Shown in pieces: positions 43,834-53,089 of a stretch of 64,000 nt of DNA. Numbering within the stretch: position 1 is the stretch's first letter; every line of letters begins with the position of its first letter. Made by a program: the position numbers and the translations under genes. This stretch comes from Prevotella sp. (lineage in GTDB: Bacteria > Bacteroidota > Bacteroidia > Bacteroidales > Bacteroidaceae). The stretch covers positions 186,001 through 250,000 of the forward strand of contig JAFTFG010000006.1 of the NCBI GenBank assembly GCA_017449675.1. The letters are read 5' to 3'. Under the pieces are notes generated by a model that was not told where the DNA came from, did not search any database, and worked only from the letters and a program-made list of their open reading frames with translations.

Positions 43834-45171
43834 ATGAACGTAGAGAGAATCATGCAGGACCTGGAGCATAAACACCCAGGAGAAGCCGAATACCTGCAGG
43901 CTGTTCGTGAAGTATTGCTGTCTATTGAGGATGTATACAACCAGCATCCTGAGTTTGAGAAAGCCAAGTTAATCGAACGTATCGTGGAGCCGGAGCGCAT
44001 CATCACGTTCCGTGTACCCTGGACGGACGACAAGGGTGAGGTGCATGTGAACCTGGGCTACCGTGTCCAGTTCAACAGTGCCATCGGTCCTTACAAAGGC
44101 GGACTGCGCTTCCACTCTTCCGTCAATCTGAGCATCTTGAAGTTCCTCGGTTTCGAGCAGACATTCAAGAACGCACTGACCACCCTGCCGATGGGTGGCG
44201 GTAAGGGAGGCTCTGACTTCTCTATTCGTGGACGTTCCGATAATGAGGTGATGCGTTTCTGTCAGGCTTTCATGACGGAGTTGTACCGCCATATCGGTCC
44301 TGACGAGGATGTACCGGCCGGCGATATCGGTGTCGGTGCCCGTGAGATCGGTTATCTCTTCGGACAGTATAAGAAACTGACCCATCAGTTCCAGGGTGTA
44401 CTCACTGGTAAGGGCCTCGAATGGGGTGGTTCTAAGATCCGTCCGGAGGCTACAGGTTATGGTGCCCTTTACTTCGTCAATCAGATGCTACAGACCCACG
44501 GACTGGACATCAAGGGTAAGACTGTCGCCATCTCTGGTTTCGGTAATGTGGCCTGGGGTGCCGCCAAGAAAGCCACAGAACTGGGTGCTAAGGTCATCAC
44601 CATCAGCGGTCCTGATGGCTATATCTACGACCCAGCAGGTCTTGATGACGAGAAGATCGACTATATGCTCGAGTTGCGTGCCTCCGGCAATGATGTCTGT
44701 GCTCCCTATGCCGACGAGTTTGAGGGTGCTACCTTCTTCGAGGGTAAGAAACCATGGGAACAGAAGGCTGACATCTACCTGCCCTGTGCTACCCAGAACG
44801 AGTTGAACGGCCATGATGCCGACCAGATTCTGGCTAACAAACCGCTCTGTGTCGCTGAGGTCAGCAATATGGGATGTACCGCAGAGGCTGCCGAGAAGTT
44901 CATCGCCGCTCATCAACTCTTCGCTCCCGGCAAGGCCGTCAACGCAGGTGGTGTGGCTACCAGCGGACTGGAGATGACCCAGAACTCCATGCGCTTAGGA
45001 TGGAGCGAGAAGGAAGTTGACGAGAAACTGCATCAGATCATGTCGAATATCCATGAGCAGTGTGTCAAGTACGGCAAACAAGCCGACGGCTATATCGACT
45101 ATGTGAAGGGTGCCAATGTTGCCGGCTTCATGAAGGTCGCTCACGCCATGATGGCACAAGGTATCGTATAA
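43834..45171 (+). CDS. gdhA: NADP-type hexameric glutamate dehydrogenase
   Basis: A 445-aa enzyme joining ammonium to 2-oxoglutarate. Catalytic blocks: GPYKGGLRFHSSVNLSILKF, the lysine-rich LPMGGGKGGSDFSIRG, EDVPAGDIGVGAREIGYLFG, GSKIRPEATGYG, and the dinucleotide fold ISGFGNVAWGAAKKA. The small-subunit hexameric length and the sequence fit the biosynthetic class, a main ammonium-assimilation route in Prevotella. NADP versus NAD preference is inferred from family. A strong terminator follows. Confidence 0.96.
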   Translation: MNVERIMQDLEHKHPGEAEYLQAVREVLLSIEDVYNQHPEFEKAKLIERIVEPERIITFRVPWTDDKGEVHVNLGYRVQFNSAIGPYKGGLRFHSSVNLSILKFLGFEQTFKNALTTLPMGGGKGGSDFSIRGRSDNEVMRFCQAFMTELYRHIGPDEDVPAGDIGVGAREIGYLFGQYKKLTHQFQGVLTGKGLEWGGSKIRPEATGYGALYFVNQMLQTHGLDIKGKTVAISGFGNVAWGAAKKATELGAKVITISGPDGYIYDPAGLDDEKIDYMLELRASGNDVCAPYADEFEGATFFEGKKPWEQKADIYLPCATQNELNGHDADQILANKPLCVAEVSNMGCTAEAAEKFIAAHQLFAPGKAVNAGGVATSGLEMTQNSMRLGWSEKEVDEKLHQIMSNIHEQCVKYGKQADGYIDYVKGANVAGFMKVAHAMMAQGIV

Positions 45172-45195
45172 GTACACCTTATTATATAATAGAAG

Positions 45196-45220
45196 AAGGC
45201 TCCCGATTGGGGAGCCTTTT
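45196..45220 (+). terminator. Intrinsic terminator of gdhA
   Basis: AAGGCTCCC and GGGGAGCCTT form a 9-bp stem with a tight GATT loop, followed by TTTTCTATT, 25 nt after the gdhA stop. Confidence 0.92.
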
Positions 45221-45240
45221 CTATTATCATCTGCCTGTCT

Positions 45241-46038
45241 CTATTGCTTCTTGGTGATCAGGGTGATTTCCTGTTCCTGCTTGGTCTGCTCCTCATTACC
45301 GACAAGGGCTCCCACACGGATTCTTGCCTCACCGTCTTTCAGTTTCTTATCAGCCAGTATCGAGGCGGTATAACGTACCCCGCTGTTAGGGTCGATACGC
45401 TCCACATGCAGATTGGGTGAGATATGGATATGCCGATTGCCCGTCACGTCATATACCACTGGCTGCACATCATACAACGGACGATTGGTGCGGTTCATGA
45501 TCTCGAAAGATACCGTACACTGCTCACCGGAGTGGAGAATACCGTCACGATCACCATCCATCACCTTCACACGACGGATCTCTATCTTCGGACGCTGTTC
45601 GCCATTGATGACCTCATACTTGGCTTTACGAGGCTCACCCTTGGGGCCCGGCATGTCCAGATCAATACGGTCGTCACCTTGGTTCGTACCGTCATAGCCA
45701 CTGTCATTACCTTGTTGGTCATAGCCATTCTGGTCGTAGCCACCATCATAGTCATCATACTGACGTTGACGCTGTTGCATCCTACGGTGATAGCCCTCTA
45801 TCTCCTCCTTACGCTGTTGGTCGGCCTGTGCACCAATAGCGGCACCCACAGCGGCTCCGCCAGCCATACCGATAATCGTACCGAGGTCACTGCCTCGCCA
45901 ACCGCCGGAGACACCACCGATGGCTGATCCCAGGATGGCACCTATCGTACCGCCCGCATAGGCTCCCTGACCGGTGTAAGTATTACAACTGCTCAATGTG
46001 AACGCAGCACCGACTACCCATATTCCAATCTTCTTCAT
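45241..46038 (-). CDS. Glycine-zipper lipoprotein
   Basis: A 265-aa lipoprotein (lipobox LSSC at residues 15-18). Residues 23-70 form a glycine-zipper region (GGTIGAILGSAIGGVSGGWR and MAGGAAVGAAIGAQADQQ), a membrane-associating motif of outer-membrane lipoproteins. Then come a low-complexity Gln/Asp/Tyr/Gly linker (about 75-125) and a C-terminal beta domain with IEIRRVKVMDGDRDGILHSG and VSFEIMNRTNRPLYDVQPVV. The function is not known. The DGDRDG stretch could bind calcium. Confidence 0.85.
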   Translation of the reverse strand: MKKIGIWVVGAAFTLSSCNTYTGQGAYAGGTIGAILGSAIGGVSGGWRGSDLGTIIGMAGGAAVGAAIGAQADQQRKEEIEGYHRRMQQRQRQYDDYDGGYDQNGYDQQGNDSGYDGTNQGDDRIDLDMPGPKGEPRKAKYEVINGEQRPKIEIRRVKVMDGDRDGILHSGEQCTVSFEIMNRTNRPLYDVQPVVYDVTGNRHIHISPNLHVERIDPNSGVRYTASILADKKLKDGEARIRVGALVGNEEQTKQEQEITLITKKQ

Positions 46039-46065
46039 ATCGCTTTCATTTTAAAGTTCACGCTG

Positions 46066-46073
46066 CAAAATTA
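46066..46073 (-). promoter_or_regulatory. TAnnTTTG -7 box of the glycine-zipper lipoprotein gene
   Basis: The minus strand reads TAATTTTG followed by CAGC, 27 nt before the ATG at 46038. Confidence 0.78.
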
Positions 46074-46158
46074 CGAACTTTCCTGAAAATGCCAAGAGGA
46101 GATTCCCGAAAAGTGATTAGGGGTTTCCCTAAACAAGTTGTTCCAAGGCATACAAGCA

Positions 46159-46190
46159 GGTGGCAGATACCATTAGAAGCACCTGCCACC
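46159..46190 (-). terminator. Hairpin after the dockerin-protein operon
   Basis: GGTGGCAG and CTGCCACC form a perfect 8-bp stem with a 16-nt loop, about 22 nt after the stop of the last gene. No U-tract follows, so termination by this hairpin alone is uncertain. Confidence 0.5.
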
Positions 46191-46212
46191 CTATCATTTC
46201 CTCGAGGTATTA

Positions 46213-49200
46213 TTAATTTGCTTTGAAAATAAAGCCGTATTCTTTCAGGACCGCCATAACTTCCTGCTGGTCCATGCGTGAACCGCTCGTCATGATGATA
46301 TTCACCATAGCCACGATGTCTGAGACATTGATAAAACCGTCCTTATTCACGTCAGCAGCCACTTTGTCGAAGGTACCGGTAGGATTCTCCATGATATAGT
46401 TGACGGTAGCCACGATGTCGGTCACATTCACGAGGCCGTCACCATTGGCATCACCAGGGATGAAACTGTGCTGATAGAAGATTTTCAGCATCGGCTGGTT
46501 GGCCACGATGTCTTGCACCCATACAGCCTCATCGCCTGTGCGACCATTATTCAACGCGGTTGTTGTCGTGCCATTGGAGAGTTGTTCGGATGTAGCAAGA
46601 GTCATTCCCGTTGTAGACCCAACGAATTGTGTGTAGTAACTGTTGGAAACGGAAGCTCCTCTTGCAAAGTCTTGATTGTTGGTGTAATTAAATGTTCCTG
46701 TGGAAAGGCTGTTCACTATTGATGCACTTCCGCTATCTTTATAACCAATGAATCCACCGTTATAAGAACTACTTGCTGTTACGGAACCAGAAAACAGACA
46801 ATCAGAAATAGTCAGACTATTAGCTTTCATACAACCAACTATACCTGAGCATTCATCCCAACCAGAATGAGTCGATGTCACATCTACCTCACTCCATACA
46901 TTCATAATGGTTGTCGTTCCTCTTGCATCAGAGGCAACGCCAGCACCATGAATTCCTGCGGTAGTGATTGTACCCTTAATATGAAGGTTTTTGATAGTTG
47001 CACCATCGAGTTTGTTAAACGGTGCACATAAATTACTACCTCCTGTTTCAACAAATGCAATTTTTAATGTATGTCCTTGCCCGTCGAAAATGCCTTTGTA
47101 ATGAAGGGCGGTATTACTGTCCGACGTGGAACCTATCCTCGTCTGGTCATCTCCCAGGTCAATATCTGCCGTCATCTTGGCATTGGCAGCAGGATTTGTA
47201 CCGTTGTTGACGATAGCAGCAAAATCTTTCCAGTCCCGTACGGAGCCGATGAGGTAATTGCCGCTTGCATCTGTATTCAAGGCAAACGGCTTCAGCATCG
47301 GCTGGTTGGTGACGGGGTTTTGCACCCATGCAGCCTCATCGCCCGTGCGGCCAGCATTCAAGCCTTCCGTTACGGTACCATCACTGAGTGTCGTAGCATT
47401 TGCCTGTGTGCCGTATTCGGAAGAGCCATTTACATAATAATTGTTAGAACAGGAACCTACAGAAGGACCCCATCCCTTAAACAAAGGATCAAACGTAGAA
47501 CAGTTCGTATAGGTTCCATTTTCCAAGCACCTAATGATGTTTACAGAACCATAGGTTTGCCATCCCCAAATCACTCCAACCGTACTGCCTCCATCTTTTC
47601 CGTTAATTGTGCCATTAAACAGACAATCTTGTATCGTTGTATTGGTGGTGCTTCCACCATGACCAAGAATACCGCCACAATGTGTTCCTGTGGTCGTGAT
47701 GGTGGCAGAAACCATTACATTGCTAATCAGATTGAATGCGCTATGCTCAGGCATTCCACCAACAAGTCCCGCACAATGAATCGCTCCTGTGACAGAACCT
47801 GCCACGGCGAGATTCTTGATTGTTGCGCCATCAATTGAGCGGAATGGAGCTACGCCATCTGACGCACTGTTTAAGTGGACTGTAAGTGTATATCCCTGCC
47901 CATCAAACACTCCAGCATATGGATGAGCAGAACTACCGATTATTGTCTGTTCATCGCCGAGGTCGATGTCTGCCGTCAATTTGGCATTGGCAGCAGGATT
48001 CGTTCCGTTGTTGACGATAGCAGCAAATTCCTTCCAATCCACCGCTGAACCGAGGAGGTAATTGCCGCTGGCGTCTGTATTCAAGGCAAACAACTTCAGC
48101 ATCGGCTGGTTGGTGACGGGGTCTTGCACCCATACTGCCTCATCGCCTGTGCGACCAGCATTCAGCGCCGTTGTTGTCGTGCCATCGGAGAGTTGTTCGG
48201 CAGTGGCCTGTGTACCCTGAGCTGTTCCATAAACGTCCTTATAGTAACAATCTGTAACAATGTGTGTACCAAACAAATCGGGATAATCGTTTCGTACAAA
48301 ATTGTAACACCTGACAGTGCTGCCCGTGTAAGAACCCATATATAATCCTCGAGTAATATTAATTGTAGGCACGTTACTCCCATCTTTCATTGCTTGTGAG
48401 GCAAAGCCAGCACTGCATCCTTCATTGGAGTGTGTTGGACTAATAGAGCCCGTAAACAAGCAGTCGGTGATATTCACAGTACTTGCTCCATCATAAGCTA
48501 CGCCGAATATACCTCCCATAGTGTCATAGCTTGTAATGGATGCCGACGACCAGCATTCGCTAATGGTACTTGTCGCATTGCCAATGCTATATGCAACAAT
48601 ACTCGTGGCGACTCTTTGCGTAGAACCTGTAGCACTTATACTGCCATCCACATGCAGTTTTTTGATTGTTGCTCCATCAATAAAACGGAATGGAGCGACT
48701 CCGTCACCGCCACTATTGACACTCCAATTCACTGTCAATTTGTGTCCTTGTCCATCAAATACACCCTTATAAGGATTGCCACTTGTACTTCCTACCATCG
48801 TTACGTCTGTACAGAGGTCGATATCTGCCGTCATCTTGGCATTGGCAGCGGGGTTCGTTCCGTTGTTGACGATAGTAGCAAAATCTTTCCAGTCCCGTAC
48901 GGAGCCGATGAGGTAATTGCCCTCGCCGTCTTGCTGCAACCGATAATCCTTCACAAGACGGACGGCATCACCATATTGGAAAAAACTACTTGTGCAATGA
49001 TAGAAAGCATTTTCTTTAAAGTGTATATAGTACGCAGCAGTGCTCGCACGATAAAAGCCGTTCTGATTCTGCAAAGACTCTGAAGGAATTCCTGAACTAT
49101 TGCAAGAGCCCGATGCCGGCAGGAATACTGCACCAGCGGCTTCCATTAAAGCCCATTGTTCAAGAGTGTATGAATTTGCAAATTGGCTATTGCCAGGAGT

Positions 49201-49764
49201 AAAGCTAAGCCCGTCAGGAAGTGTCCAGCTGTCAGGGAGGAGAATCATGCCGTTGACCCCGTTTATACTTCCATGCCCATATTTAGATGCTGCATTGGAA
49301 CGGTCTGAGAATACATAAAGCCATTCTGCCTTCGTCAATGTCCGCCAACCACTGTTTTCTGTGTTGCCGCCATTGCTGATGGCGTTGTAGCCCCAATCAG
49401 CATTTCCTGTAAGATTGCCTTGATAGTAAGTACCCGCTCCTGCACCTACGACGTATGGCTGATAATTGGTCTGGCCATTGTCATATCCACTGGTGCCGTG
49501 TGCGAAAAGGTCAATCCATTTCCCTGAATTCGCAGCGTATGCGCTGATATCGAAATCCACATAGTCGTACTGGTGTTCAGCAAATCGCCACTCAGGAGCA
49601 CTTGTGCTGCAGAAGTACTGCAGGTTACCCTGCGAGAATTGCACCTTGACGCCACTGGCATTGATGGTAAATAAACCATTTAGTTCACCCGTTGCCCATG
49701 CCCCCGTACAGCAGCAGAGCAGGGTGAGTATTGATATGAGTAGTCGTTTGGTTCTGTGCATCAT
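46213..49764 (-). CDS. Very large exported repeat protein with C-terminal dockerin-type domain
   Basis: An 1183-aa secreted protein (signal peptide LLISILTLLCCCTGAWA). Residues 30-270 match a domain frequent in Prevotella and Bacteroides surface proteins (VQFSQGNLQYFCSTSAPEWR, WGYNAISNGGNTENSGWRTL). Three units of about 275 aa follow, each starting with a block like VNNGTNPAANAKMTADIDL, then FDGQGH and GLUG-like beta-helix turns (HCAGLVGG, HCGGILGHGG). The last 80 residues are dockerin-like: GDANGDGLVNVTDIVATVNY and DVNKDGFINVSDIVAMVNII, each with the calcium-loop pattern DxNxDGxxNxxD. Last gene of the five-gene secreted operon. Confidence 0.85.
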   Translation of the reverse strand: MMHRTKRLLISILTLLCCCTGAWATGELNGLFTINASGVKVQFSQGNLQYFCSTSAPEWRFAEHQYDYVDFDISAYAANSGKWIDLFAHGTSGYDNGQTNYQPYVVGAGAGTYYQGNLTGNADWGYNAISNGGNTENSGWRTLTKAEWLYVFSDRSNAASKYGHGSINGVNGMILLPDSWTLPDGLSFTPGNSQFANSYTLEQWALMEAAGAVFLPASGSCNSSGIPSESLQNQNGFYRASTAAYYIHFKENAFYHCTSSFFQYGDAVRLVKDYRLQQDGEGNYLIGSVRDWKDFATIVNNGTNPAANAKMTADIDLCTDVTMVGSTSGNPYKGVFDGQGHKLTVNWSVNSGGDGVAPFRFIDGATIKKLHVDGSISATGSTQRVATSIVAYSIGNATSTISECWSSASITSYDTMGGIFGVAYDGASTVNITDCLFTGSISPTHSNEGCSAGFASQAMKDGSNVPTINITRGLYMGSYTGSTVRCYNFVRNDYPDLFGTHIVTDCYYKDVYGTAQGTQATAEQLSDGTTTTALNAGRTGDEAVWVQDPVTNQPMLKLFALNTDASGNYLLGSAVDWKEFAAIVNNGTNPAANAKLTADIDLGDEQTIIGSSAHPYAGVFDGQGYTLTVHLNSASDGVAPFRSIDGATIKNLAVAGSVTGAIHCAGLVGGMPEHSAFNLISNVMVSATITTTGTHCGGILGHGGSTTNTTIQDCLFNGTINGKDGGSTVGVIWGWQTYGSVNIIRCLENGTYTNCSTFDPLFKGWGPSVGSCSNNYYVNGSSEYGTQANATTLSDGTVTEGLNAGRTGDEAAWVQNPVTNQPMLKPFALNTDASGNYLIGSVRDWKDFAAIVNNGTNPAANAKMTADIDLGDDQTRIGSTSDSNTALHYKGIFDGQGHTLKIAFVETGGSNLCAPFNKLDGATIKNLHIKGTITTAGIHGAGVASDARGTTTIMNVWSEVDVTSTHSGWDECSGIVGCMKANSLTISDCLFSGSVTASSSYNGGFIGYKDSGSASIVNSLSTGTFNYTNNQDFARGASVSNSYYTQFVGSTTGMTLATSEQLSNGTTTTALNNGRTGDEAVWVQDIVANQPMLKIFYQHSFIPGDANGDGLVNVTDIVATVNYIMENPTGTFDKVAADVNKDGFINVSDIVAMVNIIMTSGSRMDQQEVMAVLKEYGFIFKAN
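46225..46455. repeat. Dockerin-coding segment nearly identical to 51961-52190
   Basis: The DNA for the dockerin domain and the tail SGSRMDQQEVMA of the 1183-aa gene is almost the same as in the 378-aa gene 5.7 kb away, with only scattered substitutions. This suggests a recent duplication or gene conversion. Confidence 0.85.
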
Positions 49765-49799
49765 ATTATTGTTTTATTCTTGATTGTTTGTGTGTTGTT

Positions 49800-50894
49800 T
49801 TATTCCATTTTTCTTGCTTCGCTGGCCATGATGATGTTGACCATCTTGACGATGTCCGTCACATTGATCTCGCCATCGCCAGTCAGGTCGGCTGCTGCCT
49901 TGTTGAAGCCTTCCGACGGCTTCTCCATGATGAAGTTCACCGTAGCCACGATGTCTGTCACGTTGACCAAGCCATCCTGGTTGGCATCACCAGGGATAGC
50001 ATAGTCGAATGAAGCAGAACGTACAGGACTGACCTTTCCTTGATTGTCAACCAACTGGAATCTTAACTCATGAGAACCATTCGTCTTGAGTTTATTTGTT
50101 GAGACTTGGACAATCTCAGCAACGTCCACTTGTTGTACCTCGGTGTCTTCGTCAAACCAATAACGTATCGACGTTGCTGTGGATGCTGTTTTCGCACTTA
50201 CCTTGAAGAACATCTTGGTAACAACACAGCCTAAGCCACCCTTGTCATCCACTATCTGGTAATGCAACATGTGGATACCCTCCACGAGGGCAGAGGCATC
50301 AATCGTGACAGCCTCACTCGGTAGCGCTGTTGTCTTCACACTGGTCATGTCATTGTCAAACCAGTAGCGCAACGACTTAGCCTTAGTGACTGTCTTCCCG
50401 TCAACCTTAATGAACATCTTAGAGGCAGGGATTCCTGCCATATCCTTGCTATCAACTATCTGGTAATGCACGATATGGACTCCTTCCATCAGTGAAGAGG
50501 CATCAATCGTAGTAGCACCACTCAGGGTTGTAGTGTTTTTGTGTGAGTTAGCATCGGTATCAAACCAATAGCGTAACGACTTAGAGGTAGCGACAATACG
50601 CTCGTCCATCCTGATGAACATCTTCGAGGCTGGTATTCCTGCTATATCCTTGCTATCCACTATCTGGTAATGCACGATATGAACTCCTTCCATCAGTGAA
50701 GAGGCATCAATCGTAGTAGCACCACTCAGGGTTGTAGTGTTTTTGTGTGAGTTAGCATCGGTATCAAACCAATAGCGCAACGACTTGGCAGTTGTAGGCT
50801 GCGGCAGCCCCGTCAGGTCTATTGACGGTACGTCATCTCCCCACATGGCTATACTCAGGCCGAAGAGCAATAGGAATAATAAATATCTTCGCAT
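49800..50894 (-). CDS. Exported three-repeat protein with C-terminal dockerin-type domain
   Basis: A 364-aa protein (signal peptide YLLFLLLFGLSIAMWGDD). It has about three and a half units of 68 aa beginning SLRYWFDTDANSHKNTTTLS and continuing EGVHIVHYQIVDSKD, a beta-sandwich-like pattern. Two adjacent units are nearly identical in DNA. The C-terminus is a dockerin pair (GDANQDGLVNVTDIVATVNF and ADLTGDGEINVTDIVKMVNI). YWFD/YWID repeats are shared with the gene at 51937. Fourth gene of the operon; no enzymatic motif. Confidence 0.82.
   Translation of the reverse strand: MRRYLLFLLLFGLSIAMWGDDVPSIDLTGLPQPTTAKSLRYWFDTDANSHKNTTTLSGATTIDASSLMEGVHIVHYQIVDSKDIAGIPASKMFIRMDERIVATSKSLRYWFDTDANSHKNTTTLSGATTIDASSLMEGVHIVHYQIVDSKDMAGIPASKMFIKVDGKTVTKAKSLRYWFDNDMTSVKTTALPSEAVTIDASALVEGIHMLHYQIVDDKGGLGCVVTKMFFKVSAKTASTATSIRYWFDEDTEVQQVDVAEIVQVSTNKLKTNGSHELRFQLVDNQGKVSPVRSASFDYAIPGDANQDGLVNVTDIVATVNFIMEKPSEGFNKAAADLTGDGEINVTDIVKMVNIIMASEARKME
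50441..50787. repeat. 204-bp tandem repeat within the YWFD-repeat gene
   Basis: The segment starting at 50441 recurs from 50645 with only a few changes over about 140 bp. The 204-bp spacing equals 68 codons, so copy-number change would keep the frame. Confidence 0.9.
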
Positions 50895-50906
50895 AATCTG
50901 TGTTTT

Positions 50907-51899
50907 TTATTTACTTACCTCGATGGTTACTTCTAATTGACCCTTGTCGTCGGTCTGCTCGCCAACCTCCATCTTAGAGATCAGTGGATAAGACAAGTTC
51001 AGGTTGAACGGCATCGGGCCGCCATAGAGGCCTACCTCTTTGCCGTCGGTACCCAGATAGGCAGCCTTTGCAGCATCTGTAAGTTCAAAAGTCTGCTCAT
51101 CCGTATATTTGCCGTCAAAGGTTTTAAATGTTTCATCATATTTGAAGACAGCAGTTCCTGGATGTGAGATCAAACCACGGAAAATATCATACGCATAGTT
51201 GTTGCCATTGTATTCTGGGTAAATGCAGTTCATTACCACGGCATCGGCAGGCAGATAAGATTCCGAATATCCTGTACAAAAGAAAATACAGTTGTACCAT
51301 TGGGATTGTTTAAGATCTCCCAAGCCTCTCTGGTTGTGGATACTGTTCATAGATGTAATGAGACCATTCTGATACTTACCAATATTTGTCACGTAACTAC
51401 TGACAAAGTTCACTGAGTTGTTTGCCCCAACATAAATATGGTCTATAATTTTACAATTGACAAACAATTGATTAGTGACAGCATCCTGTTCTGTAGCGTT
51501 TTGAATGGCATTGAACTGGCACTTTACGAAATGTGGATTTGCAAATGTTCCTTTTGTGTACATCGTGTTCTGACATCTGATGCCTTCCATCGTAAAGCGA
51601 TTAGCATCGTCTGCAGGAATCTCAATAGTGAAATTGTTAAGAATGTAAGTAGCGTTTTCACTGTCAATACCTGCTCCCCGAAGAGTGATAGCCTTGGTGA
51701 TGTTTGAAGCATAAAACGTACCACCAGAGAGATTGATCATATCTCCACTCTCTGCTTTTGCTACAGCATCAATCAGTGCATTGGAACCATAAAACATCGT
51801 GACATCTGTACCATGGCTCAGTGAAGCCACCACTGTATTCTGTGCGAAACTCATGGATGCTATCATCATGGCAACCACGGATAATAATACTTTTTTCAT
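50907..51899 (-). CDS. Exported beta-helix-like protein (paralogue of the gene at 53090)
   Basis: A 330-aa protein with signal peptide VLLSVVAMMIASMSFAQ. The opening pattern is SGDMINLSGGTFYASNITKA followed by ITLRGAGID, which is the start of many right-handed beta-helix proteins. Asn-rich turns follow (FVKCQFNAIQNA, LFVNCKIIDHIYVGANNSVN). The C-terminal 40 residues depart from the helix pattern. It alternates with dockerin proteins in the operon but has no dockerin itself. No pectate-lyase catalytic residues are apparent. Confidence 0.75.
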   Translation of the reverse strand: MKKVLLSVVAMMIASMSFAQNTVVASLSHGTDVTMFYGSNALIDAVAKAESGDMINLSGGTFYASNITKAITLRGAGIDSENATYILNNFTIEIPADDANRFTMEGIRCQNTMYTKGTFANPHFVKCQFNAIQNATEQDAVTNQLFVNCKIIDHIYVGANNSVNFVSSYVTNIGKYQNGLITSMNSIHNQRGLGDLKQSQWYNCIFFCTGYSESYLPADAVVMNCIYPEYNGNNYAYDIFRGLISHPGTAVFKYDETFKTFDGKYTDEQTFELTDAAKAAYLGTDGKEVGLYGGPMPFNLNLSYPLISKMEVGEQTDDKGQLEVTIEVSK

Positions 51900-51936
51900 A
51901 TTCTTTGATTCTTAATTTGATTGTTTATTTTCTGTT

Positions 51937-53073
51937 TTAGTATTGTATTTCTTTTCCTTTGAAGATAAAGCCATATTGCTTTAGGATCGCCATCACTTCC
52001 TGCTGGTCCATGCGCGAACCGCTGGACATGATGATATTCACCATAGCCACGATGTCTGAGACGTTTATAAAGCCGTCCTTATTCACGTCAGCAGCCACTT
52101 TGTCGAAGGTGCCGGTAGGATTCTCCATAATGTAGTTGACGGTAGCCACGATATCCGTCACGTTGACCAAGCCGTCCTGGTTGGCATCACCGAAGATCAC
52201 TGGGGTAAATGTGAACGTCTCAGTCTTCACATCGCTCCATGCGCCCTTTGAGTCTGCCATAATCCATGACAGCGTATGCTCGCCTTTGGTAAGTTTACCA
52301 ATGTCTATATCCAGCACACCGCTTGCATTGGTCACGGTAGCAGTGACAGGGTTAGCTGTGTCGTCGTCAAACCAGTACACGTAGCGTGCTATCTTCATGT
52401 CTTCCTGCCCTGTGGCACTCGGCACGATAAAGTATTTCGTCAGAGGTGTGCTCCATACCCCGATATTATCCTTCACCCGGACGGTCAGCGAATGCATACC
52501 AGCAGCAAGTTCCACGAGACTGATTGCTGCAGGAGAACCGCCGAGTCCAGCACGTGTCACAGTGTTGCCGTCAATCCAATATTCACGCTCCACAATACTT
52601 GTGGCAGCAATAGCCGTTTGAGGAATAATGAAATACTTCGTCTGGGGTGTGCTCCATAACCCTGTATCATCCTTCACCCGGACAGTCAACGAGTGTATAC
52701 CAGCAGCAAGTTCCACGAGACTGATCGCTACAGGAGAACCGCCGAGTGCAGCACGTGCTGCGATATTGCCGTCTATCCAATATTCACGCTCCACAATGCT
52801 TGTGGCAGCAGTGGACGTTTGAGGAATAATGAAATACTTCGTCAGGGGTGTACTCCATAAATTCTCCGAGTCTTTTACGCGGAGGGTTAGGGAGTGCACA
52901 CCAGCGGGTAGTGACGATATGTCGATGCTCGAAGTCACCGTCTGAGCACTGCCCACATCGCCATCTATCCAGTAAGTCCTTTCTGTAATGCTCTTCTGCG
53001 CCACCATCGTTGTGCAGACGACACTGACAGCAACGAGCATCAATGTTCTTATCTTGTTCATGGTCGTTTGCAT
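51937..53073 (-). CDS. Exported YWID-repeat protein with C-terminal dockerin-type domain
   Basis: A 378-aa protein if started at 53073 (a second ATG at 53061 is possible); both give the signal peptide LMLVAVSVVCTTMVAQ. Three units begin TYWIDGDVGS or EREYWIDGN and contain LAAGIHSLTVRVKD and WSTPQTKYFIIPQ; a fourth, YVYWFDDDT, is more distant. The unit period is about 66 aa. The end is a dockerin pair nearly identical to that of the 1183-aa protein, with tail RMDQQEVMAILKQYGFIFKG. Second gene of the operon, 16 bp after the first. Confidence 0.82.
   Translation of the reverse strand: MQTTMNKIRTLMLVAVSVVCTTMVAQKSITERTYWIDGDVGSAQTVTSSIDISSLPAGVHSLTLRVKDSENLWSTPLTKYFIIPQTSTAATSIVEREYWIDGNIAARAALGGSPVAISLVELAAGIHSLTVRVKDDTGLWSTPQTKYFIIPQTAIAATSIVEREYWIDGNTVTRAGLGGSPAAISLVELAAGMHSLTVRVKDNIGVWSTPLTKYFIVPSATGQEDMKIARYVYWFDDDTANPVTATVTNASGVLDIDIGKLTKGEHTLSWIMADSKGAWSDVKTETFTFTPVIFGDANQDGLVNVTDIVATVNYIMENPTGTFDKVAADVNKDGFINVSDIVAMVNIIMSSGSRMDQQEVMAILKQYGFIFKGKEIQY
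51961..52190. repeat. Dockerin-coding segment nearly identical to 46225-46455
   Basis: Second copy of the duplicated dockerin/tail DNA described at 46225. Long stretches are the same, for example across the codons for ENPTGTFDKVAADVNKDGF. Confidence 0.85.
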
Positions 53074-53089
53074 GATATGGGTTCTACCA

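Noticed and set aside
47071..47838. 255-codon frame on the plus strand inside the 1183-aa gene
   Set aside because: It is antisense to a repeat protein and its openness follows from the codon pattern of that gene; there is no promoter or family match.
46213..53073. True cellulosome (cohesin-dockerin scaffold)
   Set aside because: Dockerin-like modules are clear, but no cohesin, scaffoldin or catalytic domain is visible in the window.
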